From NCBI GenBank assembly GCA_014529385.2, contig CM043966.1, forward strand, positions 85,590,087-85,654,086: a stretch of DNA of 64,000 bases, written 5' to 3'. Made by a program: the position numbers and the translations under genes. Source of the DNA: Adiantum capillus-veneris (taxonomy: Eukaryota; Streptophyta; Polypodiopsida; Polypodiales; Pteridaceae). Of this stretch, positions 43,871-55,700 are shown one piece after another. The notes below the pieces were generated by a model. It saw only the letters and a list, made by a program, of their open reading frames with translations. It did no database searches and was not told the origin of the DNA. The number at the start of each line of letters is the position of its first letter. Position 1 is the stretch's first letter.

Positions 43871-43943
43871 GTTGTTATTGAAGTGCTAAAAGTCTGCTCA
43901 AGTCTGTTCTTTTCTATTGGCACGTGGTGCCCGTCTTGTGACA
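43290..43943 (+). repeat. Family F 5' LTR (654 bp)
   Basis: It starts TGTAACAAACTGCTGACG and ends CTTGTGACA. A TATA-like TTTAAATATG is near 43672. The block AATATAAAGAAATACCG...AAAGGGGCG is at about 43746. A CT run (43833-43864) makes it longer than the 3' LTR. Confidence 0.88.
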
Positions 43944-43944
43944 G

Positions 43945-43956
43945 TGGTATCAGAGC
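43945..43956 (+). other. Family F primer-binding site
   Basis: TGGTATCAGAGC, one base after the LTR end. It is the initiator tRNA-Met type. Confidence 0.85.
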
Positions 43957-45486
43957 ATCAGGCGTGTGCTTTTCTGAAAGCATACCGGTCCTACAAAAGA
44001 GCAGTCAGAGCTATTGAAATTTTATTTGAGGTATTTTTGCCCTCCAACCTGGACTTATTAGCCACTCCCACCCTTACTTCATCGCGCATCGGGCGCGCTC
44101 CCGTCTTCACCGCTCATGTGTTACAGGGCATAAGCCAATTAAGATCACTTGCACGAGAAGGATCGAGATTTGTTTCAAGTCACTGTTTTTCTCAGAAGCA
44201 GTGCCATGCAGATATTGATGTCTACAGCTACCAAGCAGCATACTCCAAGTACTTGGCAAGCTTTCAAGAAAAAAAATAAATTTGCCTGAAGTTATATGGT
44301 TTCTGACATCTTCCTTCGCAATGTAACTTCGGGCAGAGTGGGATATCCTGAAATGCTTGCCATGGAAACCCTAGCAGATTATAGCTTGAAATTTCTCGAT
44401 ATCTCCCAGTAGATGTCTCTTCACGAGCATGAGATCCAGTGTGATTGCTATCTTGGAACTACCATCGCCGCCAAAGGAACACTGTTTGTCCAAGAGCTGA
44501 TGGACCATGCTGTGCTCGGCTACGACCTCATGGAAGGAACCTAACCCTAATTTTTGGTGCAAGTTTCCAGATGGAAAGTCAGTCGACTTTTCAAGCTTGA
44601 TTGATGTCGAGATTGCTTTTTAAGTTTGAGTTCTATTTGATCTTGTTTGGTGATCCTGTTTGGAATTTGTTTGAAATGGATGAAATCTGTTTTGAACCTG
44701 TTTTGGTGCCGATTTGAATTGTTTGACTCTAGTTTGATACTGGTTTCAATGATTGGTGATTTTACTCCCGGGTGGAGAAGTGAGAAATACTGTTTTGGTA
44801 TTGTTTGAACCTCGGAACGACGCAGGCCGATGCCTGGGGAGCGTTTCGTTGTATGCTTGAAAACCTCGGAACGATGCAGGCCGATGCCTGGGGAGCGTTT
44901 GGTTGTATGCTTGAACCTCCAAGCGATGTAGACTGCGGTCTGGGGAGCGTTTGGTTGTACAGTCTTTTGAGCTCATGACCCGGACCTTTTTAGGTTATTT
45001 ACGGGAGGAGTGACGAGGTAGTCGTTGAGTAGCTTCATACCGCAGACCGTTTGTATCAGGGGAGTGCTCAGCGGCGTTGTTTGTTGTGTCTTGTAACATG
45101 CATATGTAAGCATGTGTGTTGCATTGTGATGTGCCAATTACTGAATATTTCTAATTGGATGAGATTTCCTGGGTATGTAATTTTTTTTAGTGCATCAAGA
45201 CTCGCGAGGATGATGAGTACGGTCTGGGTGTGATGGCTAATTTTACTACGCCGGAATATCAAGAGTTCCAATCTGGACGAAAGGAGAAGCTAACTCCTTG
45301 ATCAAAAGAGCAGAAAGGAGAAGCTAACTCCTTGATCAAAACAGCGGAAAGGAGAAGCTAACTCCTTAATAAAAAGAGCAAATTGATTGTCCCTCGAAAT
45401 GACCCTCGGAAATTTTTGAGCTAACTTGAGTTGTTTTGCAGATATGCTGTAATCGCGGACGATTACTCTCTTTCAAGAAGGGGAGA
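43957..45486 (+). other. Family F internal region, non-coding, with PPT
   Basis: No frame resembles retroelement proteins. It holds a three-unit tandem repeat (44809-44960), a short triple repeat of AAAGGAGAAGCTAACTCC (45277-45370), and the PPT in CTTTCAAGAAGGGGAGA just before the 3' LTR. Confidence 0.7.
44809..44960 (+). repeat. 53-bp tandem repeat, three units
   Basis: Units start at 44809, 44863 and 44915. Each contains CTGGGGAGCGTTTSGTTG. It is the conserved form of the repeat at 4365-4490. Confidence 0.88.
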
Positions 45487-46105
45487 TGTAACAAACTGCT
45501 GACGTGTCAAAGCCTAAAGAATGGAGCCAACTTACAGATGTGGCCGAGGGGCCTAAACCCTAAGAAGAACAAGTAACAGAAGAAGTCCTACCAACTTATG
45601 GGGACCCCGTTCGATGGGGCCCCAAGTGACATAAAGGAAGAAAATAAAGCAGGATCCGGACACACGCAAAAAAACTGATGACGTGGCAGATTTCCGAAAA
45701 TTGCGTTGGCATGATGACGTGGCAGGCTGTACGGATTTTTGTAAATTACGCTGGCAGCTTTTGTCATTGCTTTTTGAACCAGAAGCTTTTGAGTTTTAAA
45801 GGCTTTTTACTGTAACAGCTTTTCAGGCCAAGGGCCTTTAAATATGAGGCTAGGGCTCTTTCTCTGGCATGCGTCTTGGAGAAGGTGCAGAGTCTGGAGT
45901 ATCGGCCTGTATGGTGTTGATGCAATATAAAGAAATACCGAAAGGGGCGCTAAGGTTTGGAGCCAATACTCTCTGGGGTGGAATTCCGGCACTCCATGTC
46001 GCATGTCATCTCTCTCTCTCTCTCTCAGTTCAGTTGTTATTGAAGTGCTAAAAGTTTGTTCAAGTCTGTTCTTTTCTATTGGCATGTGGTGCCCGTCTTG
46101 TGACA
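45487..46105 (+). repeat. Family F 3' LTR (619 bp)
   Basis: TGTAACAAACTGCTGACG to CTTGTGACA, followed by the target duplication GTGGC. It is shorter than the 5' LTR through small deletions and a shorter CT run. Confidence 0.88.
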
Positions 46106-46795
46106 GTGGCCTTTTTTACCACAAAAAAGCATTTGTTCTCTTCCATGTAAGCCTTTAGCTGAGATGGAGTAAGGTATTTCCTTTTCTTAGCTCGCTGTGG
46201 CTTCTTGTCTTCACCTTTGGGCTGATCTAAAGACCGCGTTCAAGAGGAGGTATCTGTCTCAGTAGAGAGAGTCTGCTACTTTGCATGAAAGATGCTAAAC
46301 TCCTGATTGCAAGGAGTTCCTTTCGAATGCAAGTTCCCAGCAACCAAAGCAGATTGCTTCATAACATGAAGGGTGTTTTGAGGATAAGTTCATGCTTTTC
46401 TGGAGTGTCGGCTGGAATCCAGCTTCAAACTTATGCATCTTCTCTTTGTCTGAGACGTTCATGAATGGAGTGACCTTAAGAAGTGTCTCCTAGAACTTTT
46501 CGATGTAGTCGGAAATTGCTTCATGCTCTTTTTGGGAGAGCAAATCTCACTCTTTCTAGAAAATGCGAATGCAGAAGAGGGTTAGGGATCCTTTCTCCAA
46601 CTCCTTCCATATCCGCATAGGAGGCAAAACGATCTTGGTACTCAAGATCTGGATTTTCGTGTATCCAATGTTGATCTTCGTTCAAAGACATAGCGATAAA
46701 GACGGGAGTGTGCCCTATGTGCGATGGACTAAGTGGCTAATCAGTCAGGGATCGGGACACGAAGATTCTTTGAGGAAAAAAGTTGGGAGAGGTTC
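46106..46795 (-). pseudogene. Gypsy relic G: gag region up to the zinc knuckle
   Basis: The minus strand encodes the first half of the CCHC knuckle (ENKCFFCGK, at the left edge) and upstream gag sequence resembling family D gag (the segment before the knuckle and the core region near 46400-46560), with stops and frameshifts. It is cut at 46795 by the LTR of element H. The rest may lie beyond the window. Confidence 0.65.
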
Positions 46796-48270
46796 TGTCA
46801 CCAGCGTGTGACTACTATCTATCCTTTTTGTTGATTTCTTTCTTATTATCTATTTACTTTCACTTTTTGGAAACACCCCTCGGGAAATCTAACTGCCCTG
46901 CATTGCATAGCTAGTGTGGAACTGTCCAGAGGGAGTCCAGGCCTGAGGGCAAGAGAGCACTAAGGTTGGACAAGGACTATGGTTAGCCAAGTGGGGTCAT
47001 TGACTAGCCAAAGTGGAATCCTTTGCTATAGAGGCTACATTTCAGTTCTGGATGTGGCCGCAGTGTACAAAGAGGGTCGGATGACCTAGAAAGATACAAT
47101 GGCAGCATCTCCTAAAATTTAGGGAACTGCTATTTTGGGACCTGAAAATGTCTTCGCGTCATTACGTGCAGTTTGACATGGGGATCATTTTGTTACTCTG
47201 TGGCCAAGTCAACAGAGGCTGCAGGTGAGATATTTTTAGACCCGAGGGTCTAAAGCGGGAAAATGCACAAATGAGTGACACTTGGCACTCTGAGGCCAGT
47301 TTACTACTTATAGAGAAGGCAAAAACGTGATTTATAGCTGGGAGGCTCATTTTGCAAGTCTGTCACAGGTTAAGAGCTATGGAGTGCTTGCTTTCCCTCT
47401 TATGCACAGTGCGGTGCCAGGAGTGATGCCCTGCACGCTACGCACTGCCCTCTCTCTCCCCTTTGGCAGTATGTTATGCCCCTCTAGTGGGCTCTTCATT
47501 TGACCAATGTACAGTTGTGTGGGTTCATGCGCGATTGCCGAGGCAAGAGCCTCTTGCACAGGTATTGGATTAGCTAGCGGCTAATCCCCCCGCAGGTACA
47601 GGTGAATTCGGAGAGGTTTCACGCCAGAAATCTCGTCCGATTCAAAGGGCAAGTAGCCCTACAGGTGCGGGAGCTCGAGGACTTGCTAAGGATGCGACCG
47701 GCACGCGAAACGGAGCCCGAAACAGTAAATTACAGCCTGCTGTGTATTTTTGCAGGTTTAGGGTTTTGGCCCTAAACGGACCCTAATACCCCCAGGAGGT
47801 TCGGGGACGCAAGGGGACCGCTGTACAGGTGATCTGGCGCATTTTCAGGGCTGAAAACAGAGAATTCAGCGTGCTGCAGATTCTCGCCAAGTTTTGCAAA
47901 GTGCCCGTATGCGTCGGGAAAGTCGATCAATGCGTGGGAATATTGATTGTGAAGGGTTCTAGTACAGTTATGCTACCGAAATCGAGCTGGAACAGTGGAA
48001 ATTCAGCCGAGTTTGTGCGGGGCAGCTTGTAGGAACCACAGCGTTTATTCCCTCTTTTGAACAATAAAGAAATACCGAAAGGGGCGCCTAAGTTAGGGGC
48101 CAATCTGGTGTCCGTCTACTCATACAGGTTCAATCTAGCAGCCTGTATCCCTCTCCCCTTTGTTGTGTCTTGAAAGTACAGGTAAAATAGACGACTAATA
48201 ATGGGTGAAAGCTAAATCAAGGTTTAAAGTAAAGTCTACCGCCCTTTTTGGATTGAACAGGCCGGTTTCA
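46796..48270 (+). repeat. Element H 5' LTR (1475 bp)
   Basis: TGTCACCAGCGTGTGAC to GGCCGGTTTCA. The block AATAAAGAAATACCG is at about 48063, 207 bp from the LTR end. Confidence 0.9.
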
Positions 48271-48288
48271 TGGTTCCATCAACGGGAT
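48271..48288 (+). other. Element H primer-binding site (tRNA not identified)
   Basis: TGGTTCCATCAACGGGAT directly after the LTR. The same place in I and C reads TGGTTCCATCGA. It starts TGG as a PBS should, but it is not the initiator tRNA-Met type used by the other families here. Confidence 0.6.
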
Positions 48289-48378
48289 TAAATCACTTTT
48301 TCCCATAGAAGTGAGCCTTGGTCAGTTTTGGGCTTGAAGACACAGGGGATCATAGACCAGACACAGGGAATTGCAATT

Positions 48379-50727
48379 ATGGCTGACAGACCAGATGATG
48401 TGACTGAAGAGGTTTCCTCTTCACAGGGTCAACAGACACATGAAGTGGGTGAGTCCTCAAGACCACCACAGACGGATGATGATATATTCAGGACCCAGTT
48501 GGCTACTGCTGTGGCTATGTTCACACAAGTAATGCAGAACCCGAGGTTTTTAGCCTTTCTACAACCTCCTGTTCCGTCTCAGCAAGTTGGGTCACTGGAT
48601 CATATTCAAAAGCCTGTTAAGGCTCGAGTACAAGTGATTCATACCGCACAGTCAATGGAAACACCTGTACACTTGACGGAGAACATGCAGTCTCCACAAC
48701 CTATGCCTAAAGTGCAAGAACAAGTGGCTGAGATGCCAGTTTTTCAAGCTGTACCAATTCAGCCCGCCACCTTTCAGCAGCCTATAGCTGGTTCTAATGG
48801 GCAGGGAAGCAACCTACAGGCTATGCAACAGGTCTTCCCACCATCTTCAGTACACCCTGGCTATTTTGGAGGTGGATCGGTATTCCAGAGCATGGCTGGT
48901 CATGCACCTGGAAATCAGTTTTATACGCCAGGAACAGTGTTTGGGGGTGCTCAAACGATGATGCCTAACCCCATGTACAGTGTCATGGGTATGCAACCAG
49001 GGTTTCAGAGCACTCAGGGCCAATTTGGGATGCCACAAGCAAATTTTGGTATGGCTGGAATTACAAATCAGCAGCCAAATATGGCATTTCCAGGTCAAGT
49101 TAATAGCGGCCAAGGAACACAGATGAACCCTAATAGTGTTCCCATGTTTCAGTCACTTCCATATGACAATCTAACGCCGCTGGAGAGGCCAACTCCGTAC
49201 AAAGAAGGTGGCAAAGGTGTGACTTTCACGACCTTTACAGGGTTTGATGACAGGAAGAAGGCTCTCTCTTCCTCGAGCAGTTTGACAAGGCCTATGCAGG
49301 GGGAAACTTTACAGAGGCTTCAAAGGTCTGCAAGGCAGCCACTTTCTTGACAGGGAATGCGGGACAATGGTGGACAACTTTATTGCTTCAAGGGCAAGCT
49401 TCGTCCACATGGATTTACTTCAAACAGATTTTTGCAGCAGCATGGTTATCTGATGATTTCGAAGCAGATGTCATGACAAAATGGCACCAGCTAAATGCTG
49501 CCACTTGCAGAAATCTGGATGATTACAATCGGAAGTTTTGGAAAGCTCTACTTCCAGTAACTTCCTATAGGTTTGTGCCATTGACAGAACAGATTGAAAA
49601 ATACTGTTGTGGCCTACCCAAAGGATTGAGAAAATACTGCACGAAGACAAAAGTCACTACTTTGACGCAGCTCATCGAGGTAGCAAACACTGGCAATGGT
49701 TTGCTCAAGGGAGAAGATTGTGAATTTAACACTGGCGTCAAGGTAGGATCAGGCAAGAAAAATTCAGCCAAGAAGCACGTTCCCAATGAGGCTCCTAAAG
49801 GGACTCAGGAGTCGGCCAACGCAGGGAAAGACAAAGCTACAACTAAATCAGAAAAAGGACCAGCAAAGAAATGGAAAAGACGTTTTCCTCGCAAGTCAGA
49901 AGAGCAAAAGAAGGTCCTGAGGACAGAGAACAAATGCTTTATATGTGAGCAGCCTGGCCACATTGCTTACAATTGTCCTACAAAGAAAAGGCCAACTGAT
50001 TCTGATGACAAGGAAGACAAGAAAGGAAAGAAGCCCATGGCTGGTCTAGTGCCAGATATGGTGGGCGACAAGCCAAATTCAGATGCAAGTGAGCTTTGCA
50101 GAGCATGGGGAAAGGTCAGGGATCAAACAGTGCTTATCTTCTTTGATCCAGGTGCCAAAGCCAACTTCATTTCCCCAGAATTGGCTTCAAAGTTGGGAAT
50201 CAGACCTGAAGAGATGGGGTATACAGCAGAGGCAGGTTTGGCATGTCCTGGCCATACAGAGGCTGTGACACCCATCATTGGAAAGTTGCGTCTACATATC
50301 CAGTCCTATGTAGATGCTGAAGAATTTTACATCATGCCACTGGACGGATGTGATGTGTTGTTAGGTATTCCTTGGTTGTTTCGTGTACAGGGAATCATGG
50401 ATGCCTACAACAAAAAGATCACTGTACAGAGCAGGGGAAAGACTCATATTCTGGATGTAAAGCTTAAAGGGGAGTCTATTCCTACTGTATCAGCTTCTGC
50501 TATTACTTCTGTAATGAAAAAGCATCTTTCTGCGTACTTGGTTTTTGCACGTGAAGTGTCAGATTGTGATGAATCAAATTTATCTGTGCTAGATAAAGAA
50601 AGGTCAATGTTTTTACAACAGTATAGTGACTGCTTTTCCGATTCATTACCGTCTCAATTACCGCCAGAGAGACCTGAGGACCATGCGATAGATTTGGTGC
50701 CAGGCAGTAGCCCACCAAATAAGCCTC
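48379..50727 (+). pseudogene. Element H gag and protease, frameshifted
   Basis: The ATG at 48379 (MADRPDD) starts a gag whose first 280 residues are rich in Gln, Met, Pro and Phe. A one-base deletion near 49266-49270, relative to I and C, shifts the frame at the start of the gag core, and translation would stop at 49350. The correct frame is open again from 49347 and carries the rest of the gag core, the zinc knuckle CFICEQPGHIAYNC (about 49935), the protease with FFDPGA (about 50137) and GCDVLLGIPW (about 50347). It reads to 50727, where element I interrupts it before RT. The product would be truncated twice. Confidence 0.85.
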
Positions 50728-52204
50728 TGAAACCGGCCTGTTCAATCCAAAAAGGGCGGTAGACTTTACTTTAAACCTTGATTTAGCTTTCACCCATTAT
50801 TAGTCGTCTATTTTACCTGTACTTTCAAGACACATCAAAGGGGAGAGGGATACAGGCTGCTAGATTGCACCTGTATGAGTAGACGGACACCAGATTGGCC
50901 CCTAACTTAGGCGCCCCTTTCGGTATTTCTTTATTGTTCAAAAGAGGGAATAAACGCTGTGGTTCCTACAAGCTGCCCCGCACAAACTCGGCTGAATTTC
51001 CACTGTTCCAGCCCGATTTCGGCAGCATAACTGTACTAGAACCCTTCACGGTCAGTATTCCCACGCATTGACTGACTTTCCCGACGCATACGGGCACTTT
51101 ACAAAACCTGGCGAGAATCTGCAGCACGCTGGATTCTCTGTTTTCAGCCCTGAAAATGCGCCAGATCGCCTGTACAGCGGTCCCCTTGCGTCCCCGAACC
51201 TCCTGGGGGTATTAGGGTCCGTTTAGGGCCAAAACCCTAAACCTGCAAAAATACACAGCAGGCTGTAATTCACTGTTTCGGGCTCCGTTTCGCGTGCCGG
51301 TCGCATCCCTAGCAAGTCCTCGAGCTCCCGCACCTGTAGGGCTACTTGCCCTTTGAATCGGACGAGATTTCTGGCGGGAAACCTCTCCGAATTCACCTGT
51401 ACCTGCGGGGGGATTAGCCGCTAGCTAATCCAGTACCTGTGCAAGAGGCTCTTGCCTCGGCAATCGCGCATGAACCCACACAACTGTACATTGGTCAAAT
51501 GAAGAGCCCACTAGAGGGGCATAACATACTGCCAAAGGGGAGAGAGAGGGCAGTGCGTAGCGTGCAGGGCATCACTCCTGGCACCGCACTGTGCATAAGA
51601 GGGAAAGCAAGCACTCCATAGCTCTCAACCTGTGACAGAGACTTGCAAAATGAGCCTCCCAGCTATAAATCACGTTTTTGCCTTCTCTATAAGTAGTAAA
51701 CTGGCCTCAGAGTGCCAAGTGTCACTCATTTGTGCATTTTCCCGCTTTAGACCCTCGGGTCTAAAAATATCTCACCTGCAGCCTCTGTTGACTTGGCCAC
51801 AGAGTAACAAAATGATCCCCATGTCAAACTGCACGTAATGACGCGAAGACATTTTCAGGTCCCAAAATAGCAGTTCCCTAAATTTTAGGAGATGCTGCCA
51901 TTATATCTTTCTAGGTCATCCGACCCTCTTTGTACACTGTGGCCACATCCAAAACTGAAATGTAGCCTCTGTAGCAAAGGATTCCACTTTGGCTAGTCAA
52001 TGACCCCACTTGGCTAACCATAGTCCTTGTCCAACCTTAGTGCTCTCTTGCCCTCAGGCCTGGACTCCCTCTGGACAGTTCCACACTAGCTATGCAATGC
52101 AGGGCAGTTAGATTTCCCGAGGGGTGTTTCCAAAAAGTGAAAGTAAATAGATAATAAGAAAGAAATCAACAAAAAGGATAGATAGTAGTCACACGCTGGT
52201 GACA
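50728..52204 (-). repeat. Element I 3' LTR (1477 bp)
   Basis: On the minus strand TGTCACCAGCGTGTGAC to GGCCGGTTTCA. It is nearly identical to 57950-59425. Confidence 0.93.
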
Positions 52205-52777
52205 TACCCCCCTCCTGAAATCTCAAACGTCCTCGTTTGCATCTATGTCGTACATGCTTACTGTCAACACTGATGTATTCAACACCTGTCGACACATATA
52301 CGACACATACATGCTCATTGTCAACCCTGGTGTATTCAACACCTCGTCGACTCATGTATTGCCTGCGTGTGAACCCTGTCCCAATGACATAGTGGTAGCT
52401 TCGCACTCTGCCATTGCTTTGAGTCACTAACTTTCCAATGACAAAATGGTAGCTGCACATTTTGCCACTGTCTTATAGTACACGTTGGATCCCGTAACAC
52501 TTTCGAGCATACCCAAACCGACAGTTTAAGAATGCAGTTACACATGTACTCTTCAATAGAAGCAATCACTGTATCCTTGACAAACTGACAAGAAATACTC
52601 ACTTCTATAGCACTAACCAAACTTTTGGACATTCCATAAGAGCAATTGCCAAACTGACAATCTGTACAGCTCTAACATTCATGTAACAGGTATTTGATTT
52701 GAGCTCACTTTAAATACCATGTACATCATTTGTTTCAGAAGCCATTGTCACACTGACAATCCATTTAGCTTTGAAAC
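52205..52777 (-). other. Element I 3' noncoding region with PPT and hairpin
   Basis: Between the pol stop and the 3' LTR. It holds the palindrome ATTGTCAGTGTGACAAT (minus strand; 52744-52760), repeated TGTCATTGG and TGTTGAATAC units, and a purine-rich PPT (minus strand GATTTCAGGAGGGGGGTA) next to the LTR. Confidence 0.8.
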
Positions 52778-55700
52778 TCAAGGGGTCAAGGTAGGTTGCA
52801 AATCGAAGGCTTCCAGGTAGAGTGATAACACAGTTGGTGACTCTGCAAGTTCACCTTCTTCCATCCACTTAGCATCCATTGGTGGATAGTTTTTAAACTT
52901 TACCAAGTAACGCCTAGCAACCTTGCCTTTCACTTTCCTTTCTTTGTGTGCCAAAATCTGTTCAGGGAGCAAGATCTCGTCAAGTTCCTCGACTTCCGGC
53001 TGATCTTCAGCTGGCATATCTTCTGGCACATCACCCACATAGGGTCTGAGAAGACTCACATGAAACGCATTGTGAATCTTCCAACTGTCAGGCAATTTCA
53101 GCCTATATGCAACATCACTGATTATGTCGCACACTTGAAAAGGCCCATAGTAACGCATGCTGAGCTTTGGAAACACTCTTTCCTTGCCCTTCATCTTCTT
53201 TAACCTTGCCTTTTCAAAGCGTAGAAGCACCCAATCACCAAGTGAATATACCACTTCACGACGGTGACGATCAGCTGCTTTCTTTTGCTTTGCCTGAGTC
53301 CTTTCTAAGGCCACTTTGACCTTCTTGTACATTTCATCCATGTCCTGAACATACTTATCTGCTTCAAATATCTTGTCCTTTGTATGCAGTATGGGAGGAA
53401 CTTTCTTGCCACCTTCAACTATCTCAAAAGGTGCCTTGCCAGTTGATGAATGCACTGTATTATTGTATGCATACTCCACCAATGGCAAATACTGCTCCCA
53501 CTTTCCTTTATGCTCTGACACATAGCACTTCAGCAGATCTAGGACAGTAGAATTTGCCTCTTCTGACTGCCCATCTGTTTGAGGATGAAATGACGAAGAG
53601 AATTTGAGCGTGGTGCCCATATTCTCAAACAAGCCTCTCTAGAACAAACTTGTCATGCGTGGATCACGGTCGCTAACAATCGACTGTGGCATGCCATGAT
53701 ACTTGAAAATATTGCTCATAAACAAGCGTGCCATCTGATCTGGCTTTATCTTCTTCCTGACAGGAATAAAATGAGCCTGTTTGCTGAATCTGCAAATAAT
53801 GGTCCAAATACCATCATTTCTTGTCTGCGTTCTTGGAAGATCAAAGATAAAATCCATAGCAATACTTTCCCATGGTTTATCTGGAATAGGTAGTGGTTGC
53901 AATAACCCTGGTGCCTTTTGCCTGTCAAACTTGACCTTTTGGCATATTAGGCATTCTCGCACAAAGGCATCCACATCCCTTCTCAATGTAGGCCAATAGA
54001 AGAATGTCTCTACCGCTTTAACTGTAGCATCAATACCACGATGCCCTGCATACGGTGGGACATGACTCTCTTCCATAACTTTGCGTCGCAATGGCTTTGT
54101 GACACACAATCTGCCATGCATCATCATGAACCCGTCTTTAAGAAGATAGTGTTCATGACGTTGTCCTTGCATTAGCTGCTCGAAGACCCTTGCAAAATCT
54201 TCATCATTTTCATACTGTTCTCTCATATCATCAAGTTCATGATGATAAGGAATCGACACAGCTGAAATTTGTGGCTTCCTTGACAAGGCATCAGCCACAA
54301 CGTTCTTCTTGCCTTCCACATGCACAATCTGAAAATGGAACATGGACAAGATATTTGCCCATCGCATATGCTTCTCAGATAACTTTGTCTGTGTCAAGAA
54401 GTATCGCAAGGTCTGATGGTCCGTTTGGACAACAAAGTCTGCACCTAGCAGGTAGTGTTTCCAACTTAAGAGCGCATGAATCACAGCCAGTAACTCTTTC
54501 TCATAGACCTGCATGGTCATCTCTGGCCCTTGCAAAATTCTGCTCTCATAGGCTACTACCCTGCCATCTTGCATTAGCACAGCACCAATGCTACTACCGC
54601 AGGCATCACACTGGACCACAAATGACTTCCTAAGATCTGGCAACACAATGACTGGATCCGAAGTCATCTTTTCCTTTAAGAGATTAAAAGCTGAAATCTC
54701 TTTTTGTGTCCATCTAAAGGTGACTGCCTTCTTTTGAAGAGCATGTAAAGGTGAAGCAATCTCAGCGAAATTTCGAATAAACCTTCTGTAATAGGAGCAT
54801 AGTCCCAAAAAGCTTCGGACATCATGCACCGTCTTCAAATTTGGCCATGACTTGATCGCTTCAACTTTTGCAGGATCCATTCTGACACCGTCCTTTGAGA
54901 CAATGTGTCCCAGAAAGTGAATCTCTTCCAGAAAAAACTCACTTTTCTTTGCATTGATGAGCAACCTATGACTGCGTAGCTCTTTGAACACAATGGCCAA
55001 GTGATGCCTATGCTCCTCTTCATTCTTTGAATAGACTATCATGTCATCAAAGAACGTACCAACAAACTGCTGGTGTGGACGGAAAATTCTGTCCATCATC
55101 CTATTGAACGTAGCAGGAGCATTTGTGAGACCAAAGGGCATCACTAAAAATTCGTAAAGGCCAAACGTCGTTCTAAAAGCAGTCTTGTGCACATCCTCTG
55201 ATCTAATGCGGATCTGATGGTACCCACTCTTTAGATCTATCCTGCTAAACATAGCTGCTCCTTCTAATTTGTCCATAATATCATCAATTCTAGGTATAGG
55301 GAACCTATTCTTGATGGTATTCTTGTTCAGTGCACGGTAGTCGATGCACATACGCCATGAGCCATCTTTTTTCTGCACCAACAATACTGGAGAACAGAAT
55401 GGAGATGAACTGGGCTGAATCAGCCCTTTTTCTAACAGCTCCTGTACTTGGCCCATTATCTCTTTCTGCTGAGCCGCACTAACCCTGTACGGAGGCTTAT
55501 TTGGTGGGCTACAGCCTGGCACCAAATCTATCGCATGGTCCTCGGGTCTCTCTGGCGGTAATTGAGACGGTAATGAATCGGAAAAACAGTCACTATACTG
55601 TTGTAAAAACATTGACCTTTCTTTATCTAGCACAGATAAATTTGATTCATCACAATCTGACACTTCACGTGCAAAAACCAAGTACGCAAAAAGATGCTTT

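Larger units (their letters stand above)
43290..46105 (+). mobile_element. Family F non-autonomous LTR element, complete (TSD GTGGC)
   Basis: LTRs at 43290-43943 and 45487-46105. GTGGC lies on both sides (43285-43289 and 46106-46110). The PBS is TGGTATCAGAGC at 43945. The internal region is only 1543 bp and has no gag or pol, only decayed traces and a tandem repeat. It interrupts the zinc-knuckle codons of relic G; the two halves of the CCHC motif lie at the two edges. Related copies at 3723-6410 and 24686-25772 share the same internal DNA, so the family amplified in this reduced form (LARD/TRIM-like). Confidence 0.88.

Noticed and set aside
51439-51621. A 60-codon frame that recurs at 47377, 51439, 58661 and 63300
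   Set aside because: It is part of the family 1 LTR and so is repeated with the LTR. Nothing indicates that it is translated.
54190-54633. 147-codon plus-strand frame, with an inverted twin at 60289-60732
   Set aside because: Antisense shadow of the RNase H region in elements I and H. It appears twice because the element is present twice.
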